A DNA stretch of 64,000 nucleotides, taken from contig JAAHFN010000011.1 in assembly GCA_010672965.1 (NCBI GenBank), forward strand, positions 328,880 through 392,879, written 5' to 3'. Of this stretch, positions 18,166 through 27,342 are shown piece after piece. The position numbers and the translations under genes are program-made. The notes beneath the pieces were generated by a model. It searched no databases, had not been told where the DNA came from, and was given only the letters and a program-made list of their open reading frames with translations. Source of the DNA: Oscillatoria sp. SIO1A7. Lineage in GTDB: Bacteria > Cyanobacteriota > Cyanobacteriia > Cyanobacteriales > Laspinemataceae. Numbering within the stretch: position 1 is the stretch's first letter; each line of letters starts with the position of its first letter.

Positions 18166-18169
18166 AATT

Positions 18170-20866
18170 ATGACTAAAACACCAAAAATATTGCGTAAGT
18201 TTTGTTTTTTTTCGGTTTGCTTTCTGCTGACGTTGGTCTTGACGACAAAGGTGCTGCCGACACGCTCGCTGCCAACGCGATCGCAGGAACCAATCCTTAG
18301 CCCCGATCGGTATGCGGTGGCCGAGTCTGTGGAGCCCCGGCAATTGTTAGATCTAGGACTAGGGCGCTATCAAGAAGGAAAATTTTTGGAGGCAGCAACT
18401 CTGTGGGAACGGGCATCGGATATCTATGGAGGCGTCTATGCAAATCTTGGCGATCGCTCGACAGTTATCGGCGAAGCCCAAACCCTAAATTATCTGGCTT
18501 TGGCCTATCAGCGTTTGGGGCGGGGCGAGAAAGCCTGGGAATCGATTGAAAATAGCCTCGCACTTTTGCAAAGTTTGGAAAAGCAAGATTTAGAAAAGCA
18601 AGATGTAGAAAATCTCTCTCCCAAAGGTTTAATTATTTTTGCCCAAGCCTTAAATGCTCGGGCAAATCTGGAATTGGCGAGGGGACAAACGGAAGCTGCC
18701 CTAGAGACTTGGAGGCAAGCAGAGGAGACTTACGATCGCGCCGGGGACGAAACCGGAAAGTTGGGAAGCCAAATTAACCGAGCCCAGGCTTTACAATCTT
18801 TGGGACAATATAGAAAAGCGCGATCGCTCTTAGAGCGGGTCGGCGAACAACTGCAAACTCAACCGGATAGCAAGCTCAAAGCCGATAGCCTGCGCAGTTT
18901 GGGCGTTGCCTTGCAAACCGTCGGCGATTTAGTAGAGTCCAAAGCGATACTAGAGCAAAGTTGGGGAATTAGCTCTAGATTAAATTTATTTAACGATACT
19001 GGCGCTACTCTATTTAGCATCGGCAATATTGCCAGAGATGTAAAGCAATATGACGTGGCGCTCAATTACTATGAAGAAGCCGAGAAACTCTTAGGCGATC
19101 GCAACACCAAAACTCAAGTCGAACTCAATAGGCTCAGCCTGTTTGTCGCTGCCGAACGCTGGGAAGAAGCGCGCAGTATAGTTCCTCAAGTCCAGTCTGC
19201 TGTCTCCAACTTAATCCCATCGCGCTCTTCGGTCTATGCCCGAGTGAATCTGGCAGAAAGCCTAATCAAAATAGAGCAAAGCGCAGCGGCTATAAATATA
19301 AATAGTTCCCAATGTTCCAGCGACAATAGCCGATGTATTGCCGATCCCTCAAGGATTGCCCAACTATTAGCTAAAGCAATCCAAGAGGCTAGGGAACTGC
19401 AAGACCCTAGAGCAGAAGCAGATTCCCTGAATCAATTAGGAAATCTATATGCCCAAAATCGACAAAGCAAAGAGGCTCGCGCTTTAACCCAGCAAGCCCT
19501 AGAAATTGCGCAAAGGATTGGTGCCGATCGCATTACCGCTCGCGCCGCTTGGCAGTTGGGTCGGCTTCTGAAAGAACAAGGGGAGATAGCGCCAGCCATA
19601 TCCGCTTACCAGATTGCTTTCAATACTTTGCAATCTTTGCGCGGCGACTTGGTGGCCGTTAATCCCGAGGTTCAATTTAATTTCAAAGAAAGCGTCGAAC
19701 CAATTTATCGAGAATTTGCCAGCCTGCTCCTACGGCCAAATGCTTCCCAAGCCGATCTAAAACAAGCGCGCAAAACTATCGAAGCTTTGCAACTAGCAGA
19801 GCTGGATAATTTTTTCCGAGATGCTTGCCTCGATACTCAGCCGGCGCTCCTCGATGAAATAGATACGGAGGCGGCAGTTATCTATCCTATTATTTTGAGC
19901 GATCGCCTGGAAGTTATCCTCTCTCTGCCCAACCAAACCTTGCGCCATTATGCTACCCCCCTGTCTCGGCAAAGAGTCGAAGATACCATCCAGGAACTGA
20001 TCTCTAGCCTCAATGTTCTTTACTCCCAGAGCAAACGCTTGCAGCTTTCCCAGCAAGTTTATGATTGGCTCGTCCGCCCCGCCGAAAGATACTTAGAGCG
20101 GAGCGAGATTAAAACTCTGGTTTTTATCCAAGATGGCTCCTTGCGAAGGTTGCCAATGGCTGCCCTGCATGATGGCGATCGCTATCTTTTAGAAAAATAC
20201 AGCATCGCCTACAGCGCGGGCTTGCAACTCTTTCCCCAAGGACTGGCAGGCCAAAAACTCAACGTCTTAGTTGCCGCCTTAACCGAAGCCCGCCAAGGTT
20301 TTTCCTCCCTACCCGGAGTAGAAAAAGAACTTAACGAGATCGATGCCGATTTCGAGTCAGAGACCTTACTAAATCCAACCTTTACTAGGGTCAAATTTCA
20401 AGAAAAAATTGATGCCAAATCTTTTCGCATAGTTCACCTGGCTACCCACGGTCAATTTAGCTCCGATCCCGAGAAAACTTTTCTACTCACTTGGGACGGC
20501 CGCATCAACGTCAAAGACTTCGATCGCTTATTCCAAAAACGAAAAGTAGGGCTGCTAGAACCGATTGAATTATTAGTAATGAGTGCCTGCCAAACCGCCG
20601 CCGGAGACAATCGAGCAACCCTAGGATTGGCGGGATTCGCCTTGCGATCGGGAGCCCGCAGCACCATCGCCAGCCTCTGGTCTGTTAACGACCAAGCCAC
20701 CGCTGATTTGATGACCGAGTTTTATAAGCAGCTCGCCGAGCCAGAAACCAGCAATATTTCCAAAGCCGAGGCTCTGCGCCAAGCCCAACTAGCTGTCTTG
20801 AAAAATCCCGCCCACAACCATCCCTATTTTTGGTCGGCTTTTATATTAGTGGGGAATTGGCTATAG
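18170..20866 (+). CDS. Secreted TPR-CHAT protein (caspase-like fold)
   Basis: 898 aa. A signal-like N-terminus (residues about 5-30) is followed by TPR-type helical repeats over about 55-500 (for example LGLGRYQEGKFLEAATLWERA, INRAQALQSLGQYRKARSLL) and a C-terminal CHAT domain (about 600-898). The CHAT catalytic dyad is visible: His760 in HLATHGQF and Cys807 in VMSACQTAAGD, followed by LGLAGFALRSGARSTIASLW. The family has a caspase-like protease fold; proteolysis is inferred, not shown. Last gene of the exoprotein operon, 4 nt downstream of gene C, which suggests a role in processing or surface handling of the three exoproteins. The dyad is intact, so it is probably active. Confidence 0.9.
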   Translation: MTKTPKILRKFCFFSVCFLLTLVLTTKVLPTRSLPTRSQEPILSPDRYAVAESVEPRQLLDLGLGRYQEGKFLEAATLWERASDIYGGVYANLGDRSTVIGEAQTLNYLALAYQRLGRGEKAWESIENSLALLQSLEKQDLEKQDVENLSPKGLIIFAQALNARANLELARGQTEAALETWRQAEETYDRAGDETGKLGSQINRAQALQSLGQYRKARSLLERVGEQLQTQPDSKLKADSLRSLGVALQTVGDLVESKAILEQSWGISSRLNLFNDTGATLFSIGNIARDVKQYDVALNYYEEAEKLLGDRNTKTQVELNRLSLFVAAERWEEARSIVPQVQSAVSNLIPSRSSVYARVNLAESLIKIEQSAAAININSSQCSSDNSRCIADPSRIAQLLAKAIQEARELQDPRAEADSLNQLGNLYAQNRQSKEARALTQQALEIAQRIGADRITARAAWQLGRLLKEQGEIAPAISAYQIAFNTLQSLRGDLVAVNPEVQFNFKESVEPIYREFASLLLRPNASQADLKQARKTIEALQLAELDNFFRDACLDTQPALLDEIDTEAAVIYPIILSDRLEVILSLPNQTLRHYATPLSRQRVEDTIQELISSLNVLYSQSKRLQLSQQVYDWLVRPAERYLERSEIKTLVFIQDGSLRRLPMAALHDGDRYLLEKYSIAYSAGLQLFPQGLAGQKLNVLVAALTEARQGFSSLPGVEKELNEIDADFESETLLNPTFTRVKFQEKIDAKSFRIVHLATHGQFSSDPEKTFLLTWDGRINVKDFDRLFQKRKVGLLEPIELLVMSACQTAAGDNRATLGLAGFALRSGARSTIASLWSVNDQATADLMTEFYKQLAEPETSNISKAEALRQAQLAVLKNPAHNHPYFWSAFILVGNWL

Positions 20867-20869
20867 AAG

Positions 20870-21227
20870 ATTGAGCATGGGGCATGGGGCATGGGGCATG
20901 GGGCATGGGAAACTGGGAATTGGGAATTGTGACCCAACGACCGGCTCAGAGTAAAATTGGGAATTGGGAATTGGGAAAAGTAGGGTGCCGCACCGCGCAC
21001 CAAACGCTATATAATTAAATAGTCTAATTTGCGTAAGTCCTGTTGAAGTTAAAGAAAAGCAAGCAACTCTCTAGTTAAGAACTCAAAACTCTCAAGCTAA
21101 AAACTAAAAACTTTCTTCTTGTCCTCAATTCCCCAAGTCTCCCCAATGCCCAATGCCCAATGCCCAATGCCCTATTCCATATTTGCTATAAACTAGAAAA
21201 TATCCAACCCGACTGAAAGCATTATAT
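20870..21227. repeat. Repeat-rich spacer after the exoprotein operon
   Basis: GGGGCAT units (20876-20910), GGGAATT units (about 20914-20978), a GCGTAAGTCCTG motif like the ends of the element at 27009-27107, and CCCAATG units (about 21142-21172). No gene is visible. The promoter of the ATPase trio should lie near 21180-21225, where the sequence is AT-rich and unique. Confidence 0.7.
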
Positions 21228-22430
21228 ATGTCTAATCGACGCGATCGCTTTAGAAAAGAAATGGCTGCTTTCGAGGGTTCTGCAGATCCTCGGCGATCTC
21301 TCGATAGCGGCCATTATGTCTCCCACCCGAGAAAGTCCCTGGCAGATACCATAGCCAGTCGCATAGAGCTGCGGCCTACTTCTACTCATCTGTTAATTGG
21401 CGGGATTGGCTCGGGGAAAACCACCGAACTTTTAGTAGCTCGCGATCGTATCAACAAGCTAGAAGATACTTACGCTCATTATATAGATGTCAGCTTGTAT
21501 GCGGATATTTCTCAGATCCAGCCCGGGGTGCTGCTGGCAGTTGCTGGGCTGGCACTATCCGAACTGACAAAAGAGATTGATGACGGAGAATTACGCATCT
21601 ATAAAGACGTGATTCGTAAGCTGGCATACGGCTACGACGAAAAAAAGGTATCTAAGGTGCAACTAGGTTTTAGCAGCATTATTAGCCCCACCAGCACTTA
21701 TTATGTTCATCATAAAGGTATCATTAATTTAAATGAGGGGAAAATAAAAATAAAGCAATTACTAGAAGCGATCGATTCTCTAAAACAAGCGGCTGCTGAG
21801 AAATACGGCCATATCGTACTGCTATTGGATGGGTTGGATCGCCTCCATCCGCCTGACACCCTCGCCCAAATCGTTCCAGATGTGAAAACACTATCCGAAC
21901 ATGGGATTGGAGTTGTCTTAGTCGGTCCCATAGAGACTGCTCACAGCCAAGATATAAACTTTATCGAAACCACAGTAGAGAAGATTTCCTATCAACCCTG
22001 CTTTGATGTCGTGCAAGATCCTGATGCTCGGGACTTCTTTGCCAAGATTCTTGCGGTTCGCGCCTCGGAGGATTTTATCGAACAAGCTTCAGCAGATAAC
22101 CTTATTTATTATTCGGGCGGAGTGCTGAGAGACCTGATTGGCCTAACTCAAGCTTCAATTGAGGAAGCCTATATGTGCGGTAGCGATAATTTGCAGACTG
22201 CTCACGTTCAAGTAGCTGTTAATGTATTTAGCAGACCAAAAATATTCGGCCTTTCAGACGAGGAAGTTAAAATCCTTAAGCAAGTATCAAAAGAAGGCAA
22301 ATTTATTCCTCGAACCGAGCAGGAGATAAGGTTGTTAGGTTCCCAGCGGATTTTAGAATACAGACATCCAGAAATTCGCTACGCCGTTCATCCTGCAATC
22401 GAGCCTTTAATCGAAACAATTAGCGTCTAG
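21228..22430 (+). CDS. P-loop AAA/STAND-like ATPase, first gene of an unknown trio
   Basis: 400 aa, cytoplasmic. Walker A GGIGSGKTT (residues 58-66, Lys64) and Walker B HIVLLLDGLDRL (195-206) are well formed. Downstream helices include DARDFFAKILAVRAS and YYSGGVLRDLIGLTQASIEEAY (a sensor-2-like GGxxRD region), then a small C-terminal winged-helix-like part (about 330-395). The layout resembles Orc/Cdc6- or STAND-type signalling ATPases. It is followed 11 bp later by a degenerate NTPase-like gene, which overlaps a third unknown gene, so the three are one operon. No effector domain is fused; the function is unknown. A conflict-system role is possible, by family resemblance only. Confidence 0.75.
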   Translation: MSNRRDRFRKEMAAFEGSADPRRSLDSGHYVSHPRKSLADTIASRIELRPTSTHLLIGGIGSGKTTELLVARDRINKLEDTYAHYIDVSLYADISQIQPGVLLAVAGLALSELTKEIDDGELRIYKDVIRKLAYGYDEKKVSKVQLGFSSIISPTSTYYVHHKGIINLNEGKIKIKQLLEAIDSLKQAAAEKYGHIVLLLDGLDRLHPPDTLAQIVPDVKTLSEHGIGVVLVGPIETAHSQDINFIETTVEKISYQPCFDVVQDPDARDFFAKILAVRASEDFIEQASADNLIYYSGGVLRDLIGLTQASIEEAYMCGSDNLQTAHVQVAVNVFSRPKIFGLSDEEVKILKQVSKEGKFIPRTEQEIRLLGSQRILEYRHPEIRYAVHPAIEPLIETISV

Positions 22431-22441
22431 AGGAAATTACT

Positions 22442-23104
22442 ATGATTGTATCCGTCCCTCTTAATAAAAATGCCTCAGTATCTGTAGATGAACTTCGGCC
22501 AGCTTTCGTCCACGAACTTGTCTTAAAATCTCTGGATGAATTTCTCACGAGAGAGCGATCGCAACCGGAAAGCAATATTTGGTCGGTTCTGGTTGTAGCG
22601 CCCTCAGACTTTGACGAAGTTCTTGAAGACCTAACATCTGGAATCGAGATAATGGTCGAATGCGAGGTAGGGCTAGTTTCTGGGGATGGCGGAGCCCGCA
22701 AGCTCTGCGATCGCATTGATGCCTGCTTGGCAGACTACCTAGTCCTGTGTAATTTTGAATCTTGGCGATCGCAGGATTGGCGTCAGCTCGACAGCTTCAG
22801 AAGTTATTTAAACCGGGAAAAGCGCAGAGGCGTTCTGGTTTTATCCTCAGACTCTGCCAAAGCGATGCTTGCCAATGCCCCCAATTTTTGTAGTTGGTTA
22901 AATCCTAGATTCTATTCTTTGGACGTAGGGGCAGAATTCCTAACTGCTGAAGAATGCGAGAAGCGCTTATCTGCACTTCGAGAATGGTTTGGCCAGTCCG
23001 ACGCTGAAATCATTGCTCTCGCAGAAGCAAAAAAATTACCAACAGATCCTCCTTATGGTGAATGGCTTGTTCTTCTAGATAGGGGGGACCTCATTGCGCG
23101 GTAA
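22442..23104 (+). CDS. Unknown protein with degenerate NTPase-like region
   Basis: 220 aa, soluble. There is no Walker A. The stretch LVLCNFESWRSQDWRQLDSF, then RGVLVLSSDSAKAML and ANAPNFCSWLNPRFYSLD, resembles the Walker B-to-sensor part of NTPases found beside TPR and CHAT effectors, where a phrase like APDFWSWRSGVF is common. I therefore read it as a possible P-loop-less partner of the upstream ATPase; this is inference from motif shape. ATG at 22442 has an AGAGGAAA ribosome site. Its 3-prime end overlaps the next gene by 11 bp. Confidence 0.65.
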   Translation: MIVSVPLNKNASVSVDELRPAFVHELVLKSLDEFLTRERSQPESNIWSVLVVAPSDFDEVLEDLTSGIEIMVECEVGLVSGDGGARKLCDRIDACLADYLVLCNFESWRSQDWRQLDSFRSYLNREKRRGVLVLSSDSAKAMLANAPNFCSWLNPRFYSLDVGAEFLTAEECEKRLSALREWFGQSDAEIIALAEAKKLPTDPPYGEWLVLLDRGDLIAR

Positions 23105-23660
23105 AAGTTATTGGCAAGAAATTTGTAAGGGTGTTGGCGACAGAGTATTGAAAGCCACGCCAGAGATGACTGTAGAAAGTGCCAAAAAATTTAGGCGGCA
23201 AATGTTCGCGATTCTGAACAAGGCTGCTGAGGATGATATTTTAAAGACTAAACCTCACGAAATTCGCAGATTGCTTAGTCTCAAGGACTCGAAGCATGGC
23301 AAGGGAGTCTTTGAAATCTTGGGAGGCGAGAAAAACTTTAAGCGGCGCAGAGATATACCTCATTTTGAGCGAGTGGATGGCTGCTGGTTTGATTTCGCAA
23401 TTCTCATCGACGAGAATCCCAAACCCGCTCAAATTATTGGATTTGACTTTGAGATTCGCTTTCCCGACGATTATCCCGTAAAGTTTTTGCGCCTTGACCT
23501 CAATACGCCCGGTCACGATAACGACCTGCGAGGAATGAGATTTCACCTTCATCCCGGTAGCGACGATTTTATGATTCACGCTCCCCCCATGCGTCCCTTG
23601 GAAATTTTGCACCTATTGTTATACGGTTTATCAATTCCAGAGCGACCTCGTTCTGCATAG
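23094..23660 (+). CDS. Unknown protein with UBC/RWD-like FPDDYP motif
   Basis: 188 aa. The likely start is TTG at 23094, inside the end of the upstream gene and preceded by a strong AGGGGGGA ribosome site about 5 bases away. The second half reads DFEIRFPDDYP, then a beta-like DLNTPGHD, then HLHPGS and a closing helix PPMRPLEILHLLLYGL. This order recalls the E2 (UBC) fold, where F.I.FP.DYP is followed by an HPN segment and C-terminal helices. No cysteine lies after FPDDYP, so a catalytic E2 is excluded; a non-catalytic UBC/RWD-like protein is a hypothesis. Third gene of the ATPase operon, converging on a CHAT gene with a 12-bp gap. Confidence 0.65.
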   Translation: MRGKSYWQEICKGVGDRVLKATPEMTVESAKKFRRQMFAILNKAAEDDILKTKPHEIRRLLSLKDSKHGKGVFEILGGEKNFKRRRDIPHFERVDGCWFDFAILIDENPKPAQIIGFDFEIRFPDDYPVKFLRLDLNTPGHDNDLRGMRFHLHPGSDDFMIHAPPMRPLEILHLLLYGLSIPERPRSA

Positions 23661-23672
23661 ATTTTTGCTAGC

Positions 23673-26192
23673 TTATTCGGCAACGCCGATCGCAGTAAAA
23701 GGACCCCATGCTTGGATTTCGGGAAACTGTTGTTTGGTAGCCAGAATTGCCTGACGCAGGGCAGTTGCTTTATCGACACCGCCTTGGAGCGCTTGATAAA
23801 ACTGCGTCATAAGAGTGGCAGTCGGGGCGTCGGGAACTGCCCAAAGAGATACCAGCACCGTAGGAACGCCAGCAGCAATAAAAGAACGAGATAAACCGAC
23901 AACTCCATCGCCGGTAATAGCTCCGCGACCAGTATCGCAAGCGCTCAAAACCGCTAGCTCCGCATTTAGGTCTAATTCCATAATTTCCCGAGCAGTTAGA
24001 AAACCATCGTCATCCCCAGCGGGAGCTAAAGCTAAAGAACTCAAAAGGCTGGTCAAATGAAAGCCTTTGGTTTCCAATAAGCCGTGAGTGGCTAAGTGAA
24101 TTAATCGGGCTTGGCGCATTCCACGAACTACGGCAGCTTTGGTTGCTTGGCTGCCAATCAACGGCTCTACTCCCAGCATCTCGGCGATCGCTTTAGCTTC
24201 TAGTTCCGCTCCCGGCAAAGGAGCTAGCTGTATCGGCGGTTTGCCAAGTTGCACTTGTAGCATGGGCATAGTCGGATTGCCCACCACAAAAGCGCCGGAG
24301 CTGCCAGAGTTGCTACTTCGATCTTTTTGCTGGCGAGCTAAGTCCAAGACGCGAATCGAGGGAGCAGTCAGAATTGTGTGTTGTTCAATTAAGTAATTTT
24401 TATTGGCATCTTGGAGAGCGGGGAAGGGCACCAAAAATAAAGCATCGTGGGGGATAAAAGTCACCCGTTCCCTAGGATCTGTTGGCAGTTCTTCGGCAAT
24501 GGGAGCGATCGCATATGAATAAATTTCCTGCAAAGGAGACGGCTTTCCTTTGAGATTGATTGGCCGGCGAGCCTGAAGGGCGATAAAATTGCGAGCATCT
24601 CGGACTAACTCTTGTAACGGTCGTCCGAGCCTCACTTGCCGAAACACAACTTCTCCGCTCGGTTTGATAACCCAAATATACAAACTACTCTGTCCGGTTT
24701 TCGGATTATTGACACCCAAGCGACCGCGATAGAGCCAATTATAGTCATACAAAACGCTGTATTGTACGATAGTAGTCTTTTCCCTGCGAGCAATTTGCTT
24801 CATTTCCTCCAGAGAAAGAGGCTCATTGTCAAATTCTGCTTGGGACTCGGCTTCCAGGCGAGATAACAAAAGCTCGGCAAAAGCTCGGCCGCGACCTTGT
24901 TCCGCAGCTTCTAGAGCTTCGTCGCTGCGGTTCTGGGCGATGAGTGCCTGTTGCAAACTACGATAAGAATCCGATGAGGCGTAGTTTTGACTCAGATTGA
25001 TATCGTCCTGGCTCATCGAGAAGAGATTATGGATATTGCTGAATTGTTTGCGCTGATTATCGTAAGCTTCGATCGCAGAACGCAAAGTCCTTTCGGCTTC
25101 CTTTAGCTTGCCCGCACGCAACAGGAGAAATCCCAATCGGTCTAGGACTAAACCTAAGAGATGGTTGTCCCCCTCGGTGTAGAAGGCATTAGTAGCGGCG
25201 ATCGCTTCTTTTTGCAGTTCTATTGCTTTCTCTATATCTCCCGACCAAAAATACACCTCTCCCAAAGCTTCTAAAGTAATGTATTCGCTAATCTTATCTT
25301 GATTACTTCTAGCAATTTCTAGTCTTCGTTCTTGCAGCGGTTTCGCCTTTTGCCACTCCTCTTGGGCGATATAAATATCGGCAATATTGCCCAGCATAGC
25401 AAAGATTACCTCAGACTCTTCCTTTTCCTCGGCTAATTGCAATGCTTCCTGAAATATCCCTAGAGCTACTGGATAGTTCCCTTTGTTCTTATGGCCGATT
25501 GCCAGCCAGGTCATAAATGTATTAGCCAGATCGATATTTTTTATTTCTCGGGCAAGAGAGACTCCTTCTTCCAGGATTTCTAGCGAGCGATCGTAATCCT
25601 GGATATTGGCATAGGTCGTCCCTAGATGAAAAAGCGCCCAAACCTCCTTTTCTCCTTTCGGTTCCAATTCCCGCGTTAGCTCCAGATTCCGATGATAAAC
25701 TGGAATTGCCTTATTGAAGTTACCCACCGACCTATAAGCAAGTCCTAAATTTTCTAAAATAATTCTCTGGCTCTCCTTGTCCCTGGCCGTCTCTTCCAAC
25801 TGACCTTCTAGAAACTCAATTCCGTAGTCATCCCCCAGCTTGCTGCGAACTGAAGCCAAAGAATATAAAACGCTCTGTTCCCGGCCTCTGTCTTCTATTG
25901 CTCGGGCTATCTTTAGGGCTTCCATCAGTAAATCCGACGCTTTCTGAAAATTGCCGAAATACTGATTGGCGATCGCTCCTCCACTTAAAGTATCGACCAC
26001 CTGCGAGTCATTGCCACTTTGGCGAGCTTCTGCCAAGTTTTGCTCGAAGTTATTGAGCATATACTGATAAGCTTGGCGCAAAGCTTCTGTGTCTTGCGCT
26101 CTGGCTACTGGCAAAAAAGGGCTCAGAGCCGCTAAGGAAGCAGCGATCGCCGCAATAATTCTTACTTTTGCAGATAACAAGTGCTTTTTCAT
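23673..26192 (-). CDS. Secreted TPR-CHAT protein
   Basis: 839 aa. A signal peptide ends at VARAQDTE (about residue 32). TPRs fill about 40-400 (GLAYRSVGNFNKAIPVYHRNL, ALFHLGTTYANIQDYDRSLEIL, ALGEVYFWSGDIEKAIELQK). A helical linker is followed by a CHAT domain (about 560-839) with His703 in HLATHGLLE and Cys752 in LSACDTGRG, then GDGVVGLSRSFIAAGVPTVL. The dyad is intact, so protease activity is plausible but unproven. It is a distinct paralog of the gene at 18170-20866, with a different TPR array. It converges on the ATPase trio; because it seems exported, it is probably not a partner of those cytoplasmic proteins. A 15-bp-stem hairpin lies just upstream (26222-26261). Confidence 0.9.
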   Translation of the reverse strand: MKKHLLSAKVRIIAAIAASLAALSPFLPVARAQDTEALRQAYQYMLNNFEQNLAEARQSGNDSQVVDTLSGGAIANQYFGNFQKASDLLMEALKIARAIEDRGREQSVLYSLASVRSKLGDDYGIEFLEGQLEETARDKESQRIILENLGLAYRSVGNFNKAIPVYHRNLELTRELEPKGEKEVWALFHLGTTYANIQDYDRSLEILEEGVSLAREIKNIDLANTFMTWLAIGHKNKGNYPVALGIFQEALQLAEEKEESEVIFAMLGNIADIYIAQEEWQKAKPLQERRLEIARSNQDKISEYITLEALGEVYFWSGDIEKAIELQKEAIAATNAFYTEGDNHLLGLVLDRLGFLLLRAGKLKEAERTLRSAIEAYDNQRKQFSNIHNLFSMSQDDINLSQNYASSDSYRSLQQALIAQNRSDEALEAAEQGRGRAFAELLLSRLEAESQAEFDNEPLSLEEMKQIARREKTTIVQYSVLYDYNWLYRGRLGVNNPKTGQSSLYIWVIKPSGEVVFRQVRLGRPLQELVRDARNFIALQARRPINLKGKPSPLQEIYSYAIAPIAEELPTDPRERVTFIPHDALFLVPFPALQDANKNYLIEQHTILTAPSIRVLDLARQQKDRSSNSGSSGAFVVGNPTMPMLQVQLGKPPIQLAPLPGAELEAKAIAEMLGVEPLIGSQATKAAVVRGMRQARLIHLATHGLLETKGFHLTSLLSSLALAPAGDDDGFLTAREIMELDLNAELAVLSACDTGRGAITGDGVVGLSRSFIAAGVPTVLVSLWAVPDAPTATLMTQFYQALQGGVDKATALRQAILATKQQFPEIQAWGPFTAIGVAE

Positions 26193-26221
26193 TTTTTTAC
26201 TGTTGAGTTTTTAACTTAAGA

Positions 26222-26261
26222 GTATCGCAGCGATCGCCCTTCTCACCGATCGCTGCGATAC
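26222..26261. repeat. Perfect 15-bp inverted repeat of HIP1-like sequence
   Basis: The arms GTATCGCAGCGATCG (26222-26236) and CGATCGCTGCGATAC (26247-26261) pair perfectly around a 10-nt loop. It lies downstream of the CDP-alcohol transferase stop on the minus strand and 30 bp upstream of the CHAT gene. It could act as a weak terminator (no T-run on either strand) or simply be a repeat. CCCTACCGCTACA units follow. Confidence 0.75.
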
Positions 26262-26303
26262 CCTACCGCTACACCCTACCGCTACACCCTACATCCCAAT
26301 ATT

Positions 26304-26957
26304 CTATTCCCCATTCCCTGGAATTAAAGCAAAAATAAAACGGTGCAGGGCAGCAATATTGGAAATAACGGCTAAAACGATTAATATAGCAAAAATTTGC
26401 CCTGTTAATAATCCAACAATCAAAACGATCGTCCGGGTGGTGCGATCGCCGATACTGGAGATGGTACTTTTTCCCTCCGCTTCGCTCCTGGCTCTAATGT
26501 AGGGAACCAGAGTTGCTCCCATCAGCGCCAGCAGACCGGGTATTAAATGATGGCTGGGGGAAACTAAGATAAGCGCTGATATTAGAGAAAAATCCACATA
26601 TCTATCTAGAACGCTATCCAAAATAGCCCCTTCCTTGGAAGCCGTTCCCCGTTCCCTTGCTAGGTCGCCATCAAGGTCGTCTAGGATACCGCTAAAAATA
26701 ATAAAGATAGTAGCGATCGCTCCTTGACCCTGGAAAATAATCCAACCTGCTAACGGGCCTCCAATCGTAGCAGATAACAAGGTAATTTTATTGGGGGTAA
26801 TCCAACTCCACTGACTCAAAAAGCGGGCTATTCGCACCGTTATCTTTTTGATATTTTTCTCAATAAACGACCTGGGCTTAACAATCGAACTTTCTTGCTC
26901 TCCCGACTCGAACTCAGAATCCAGCGGAGACGGCACTCGATCGGATACTTCTTGCAT
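26304..26957 (-). CDS. CDP-alcohol phosphatidyltransferase family protein
   Basis: 217 aa, integral membrane. The full catalytic motif is present: D93-xx-D96-G97-xx-A100-R101-x8-G110-xxx-D114-xxx-D118 (DDLDGDLAR...G...D...D). These aspartates bind two metal ions and transfer a phospho-alcohol from a CDP-activated donor to an acceptor hydroxyl, displacing CMP. About six membrane helices follow a polar N-terminus of about 45 residues. The acceptor is uncertain: the GPLAGW and SIGDRTTR segments are reminiscent of inositol-phosphate or PgsA-like enzymes, but not decisive. It is a standalone gene, 2.5 kb from a sphingosine-kinase-type gene and a CarS-like cytidylyltransferase, which makes a shared head-group pathway conceivable. 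Confidence 0.9.
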   Translation of the reverse strand: MQEVSDRVPSPLDSEFESGEQESSIVKPRSFIEKNIKKITVRIARFLSQWSWITPNKITLLSATIGGPLAGWIIFQGQGAIATIFIIFSGILDDLDGDLARERGTASKEGAILDSVLDRYVDFSLISALILVSPSHHLIPGLLALMGATLVPYIRARSEAEGKSTISSIGDRTTRTIVLIVGLLTGQIFAILIVLAVISNIAALHRFIFALIPGNGE

Positions 26958-27008
26958 AATCGATCGCTCTCTATATATAACAAGACCATTTTACAGGCTA
27001 TCTTATCT

Positions 27009-27107
27009 TATACAGGACTTGCGCATAGACTCCAAATGTAGGGTGTGCATTCCGCACCACAGCTTATACATAGAGTGAAACCTGATGATTTGCATAAGTC
27101 CTATTAT
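27009..27107. repeat. Small inverted-repeat element with AGGACTTGCGCATA ends
   Basis: ATACAGGACTTGCGCATAGA at the left is mirrored by ATTTGCATAAGTCCTATTAT at the right. The core includes GTAGGGTGTGCATTCCGCACC, a small hairpin. A lone end of the same type is near 21031 (GCGTAAGTCCTG). It lies upstream of the minus-strand CDP-alcohol transferase gene. The rest of the gap to 27343 is AT-rich and probably contains the promoter of the Rpn gene (ATATACTATATAATAG near 27285). Confidence 0.7.
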
Positions 27108-27342
27108 AGTAGCGATCGCTCCTAAGTTCCTAAAGAAATTATGCAAATCATTTAGAGGCAATGAGAAACCGGGTAAATTTCACCAAAACCTTTTTCTCAG
27201 TCCTAGCCAGATCCTTTTGGATTGCCGACTGCAAGGTTAAATTATTTTTTCGCCCTCTGCCCAATCATATAACTATACATTTGATATACTATATAATAGT
27301 ATAGCTAACGCAACGAATACTAGCAAAACTATTGGAGTCAAC

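Noticed and set aside
23094-23660. Catalytic E2 ubiquitin-conjugating enzyme
   Set aside because: No cysteine follows the FPDDYP motif, so catalysis as an E2 is not possible. Only a fold resemblance is proposed.
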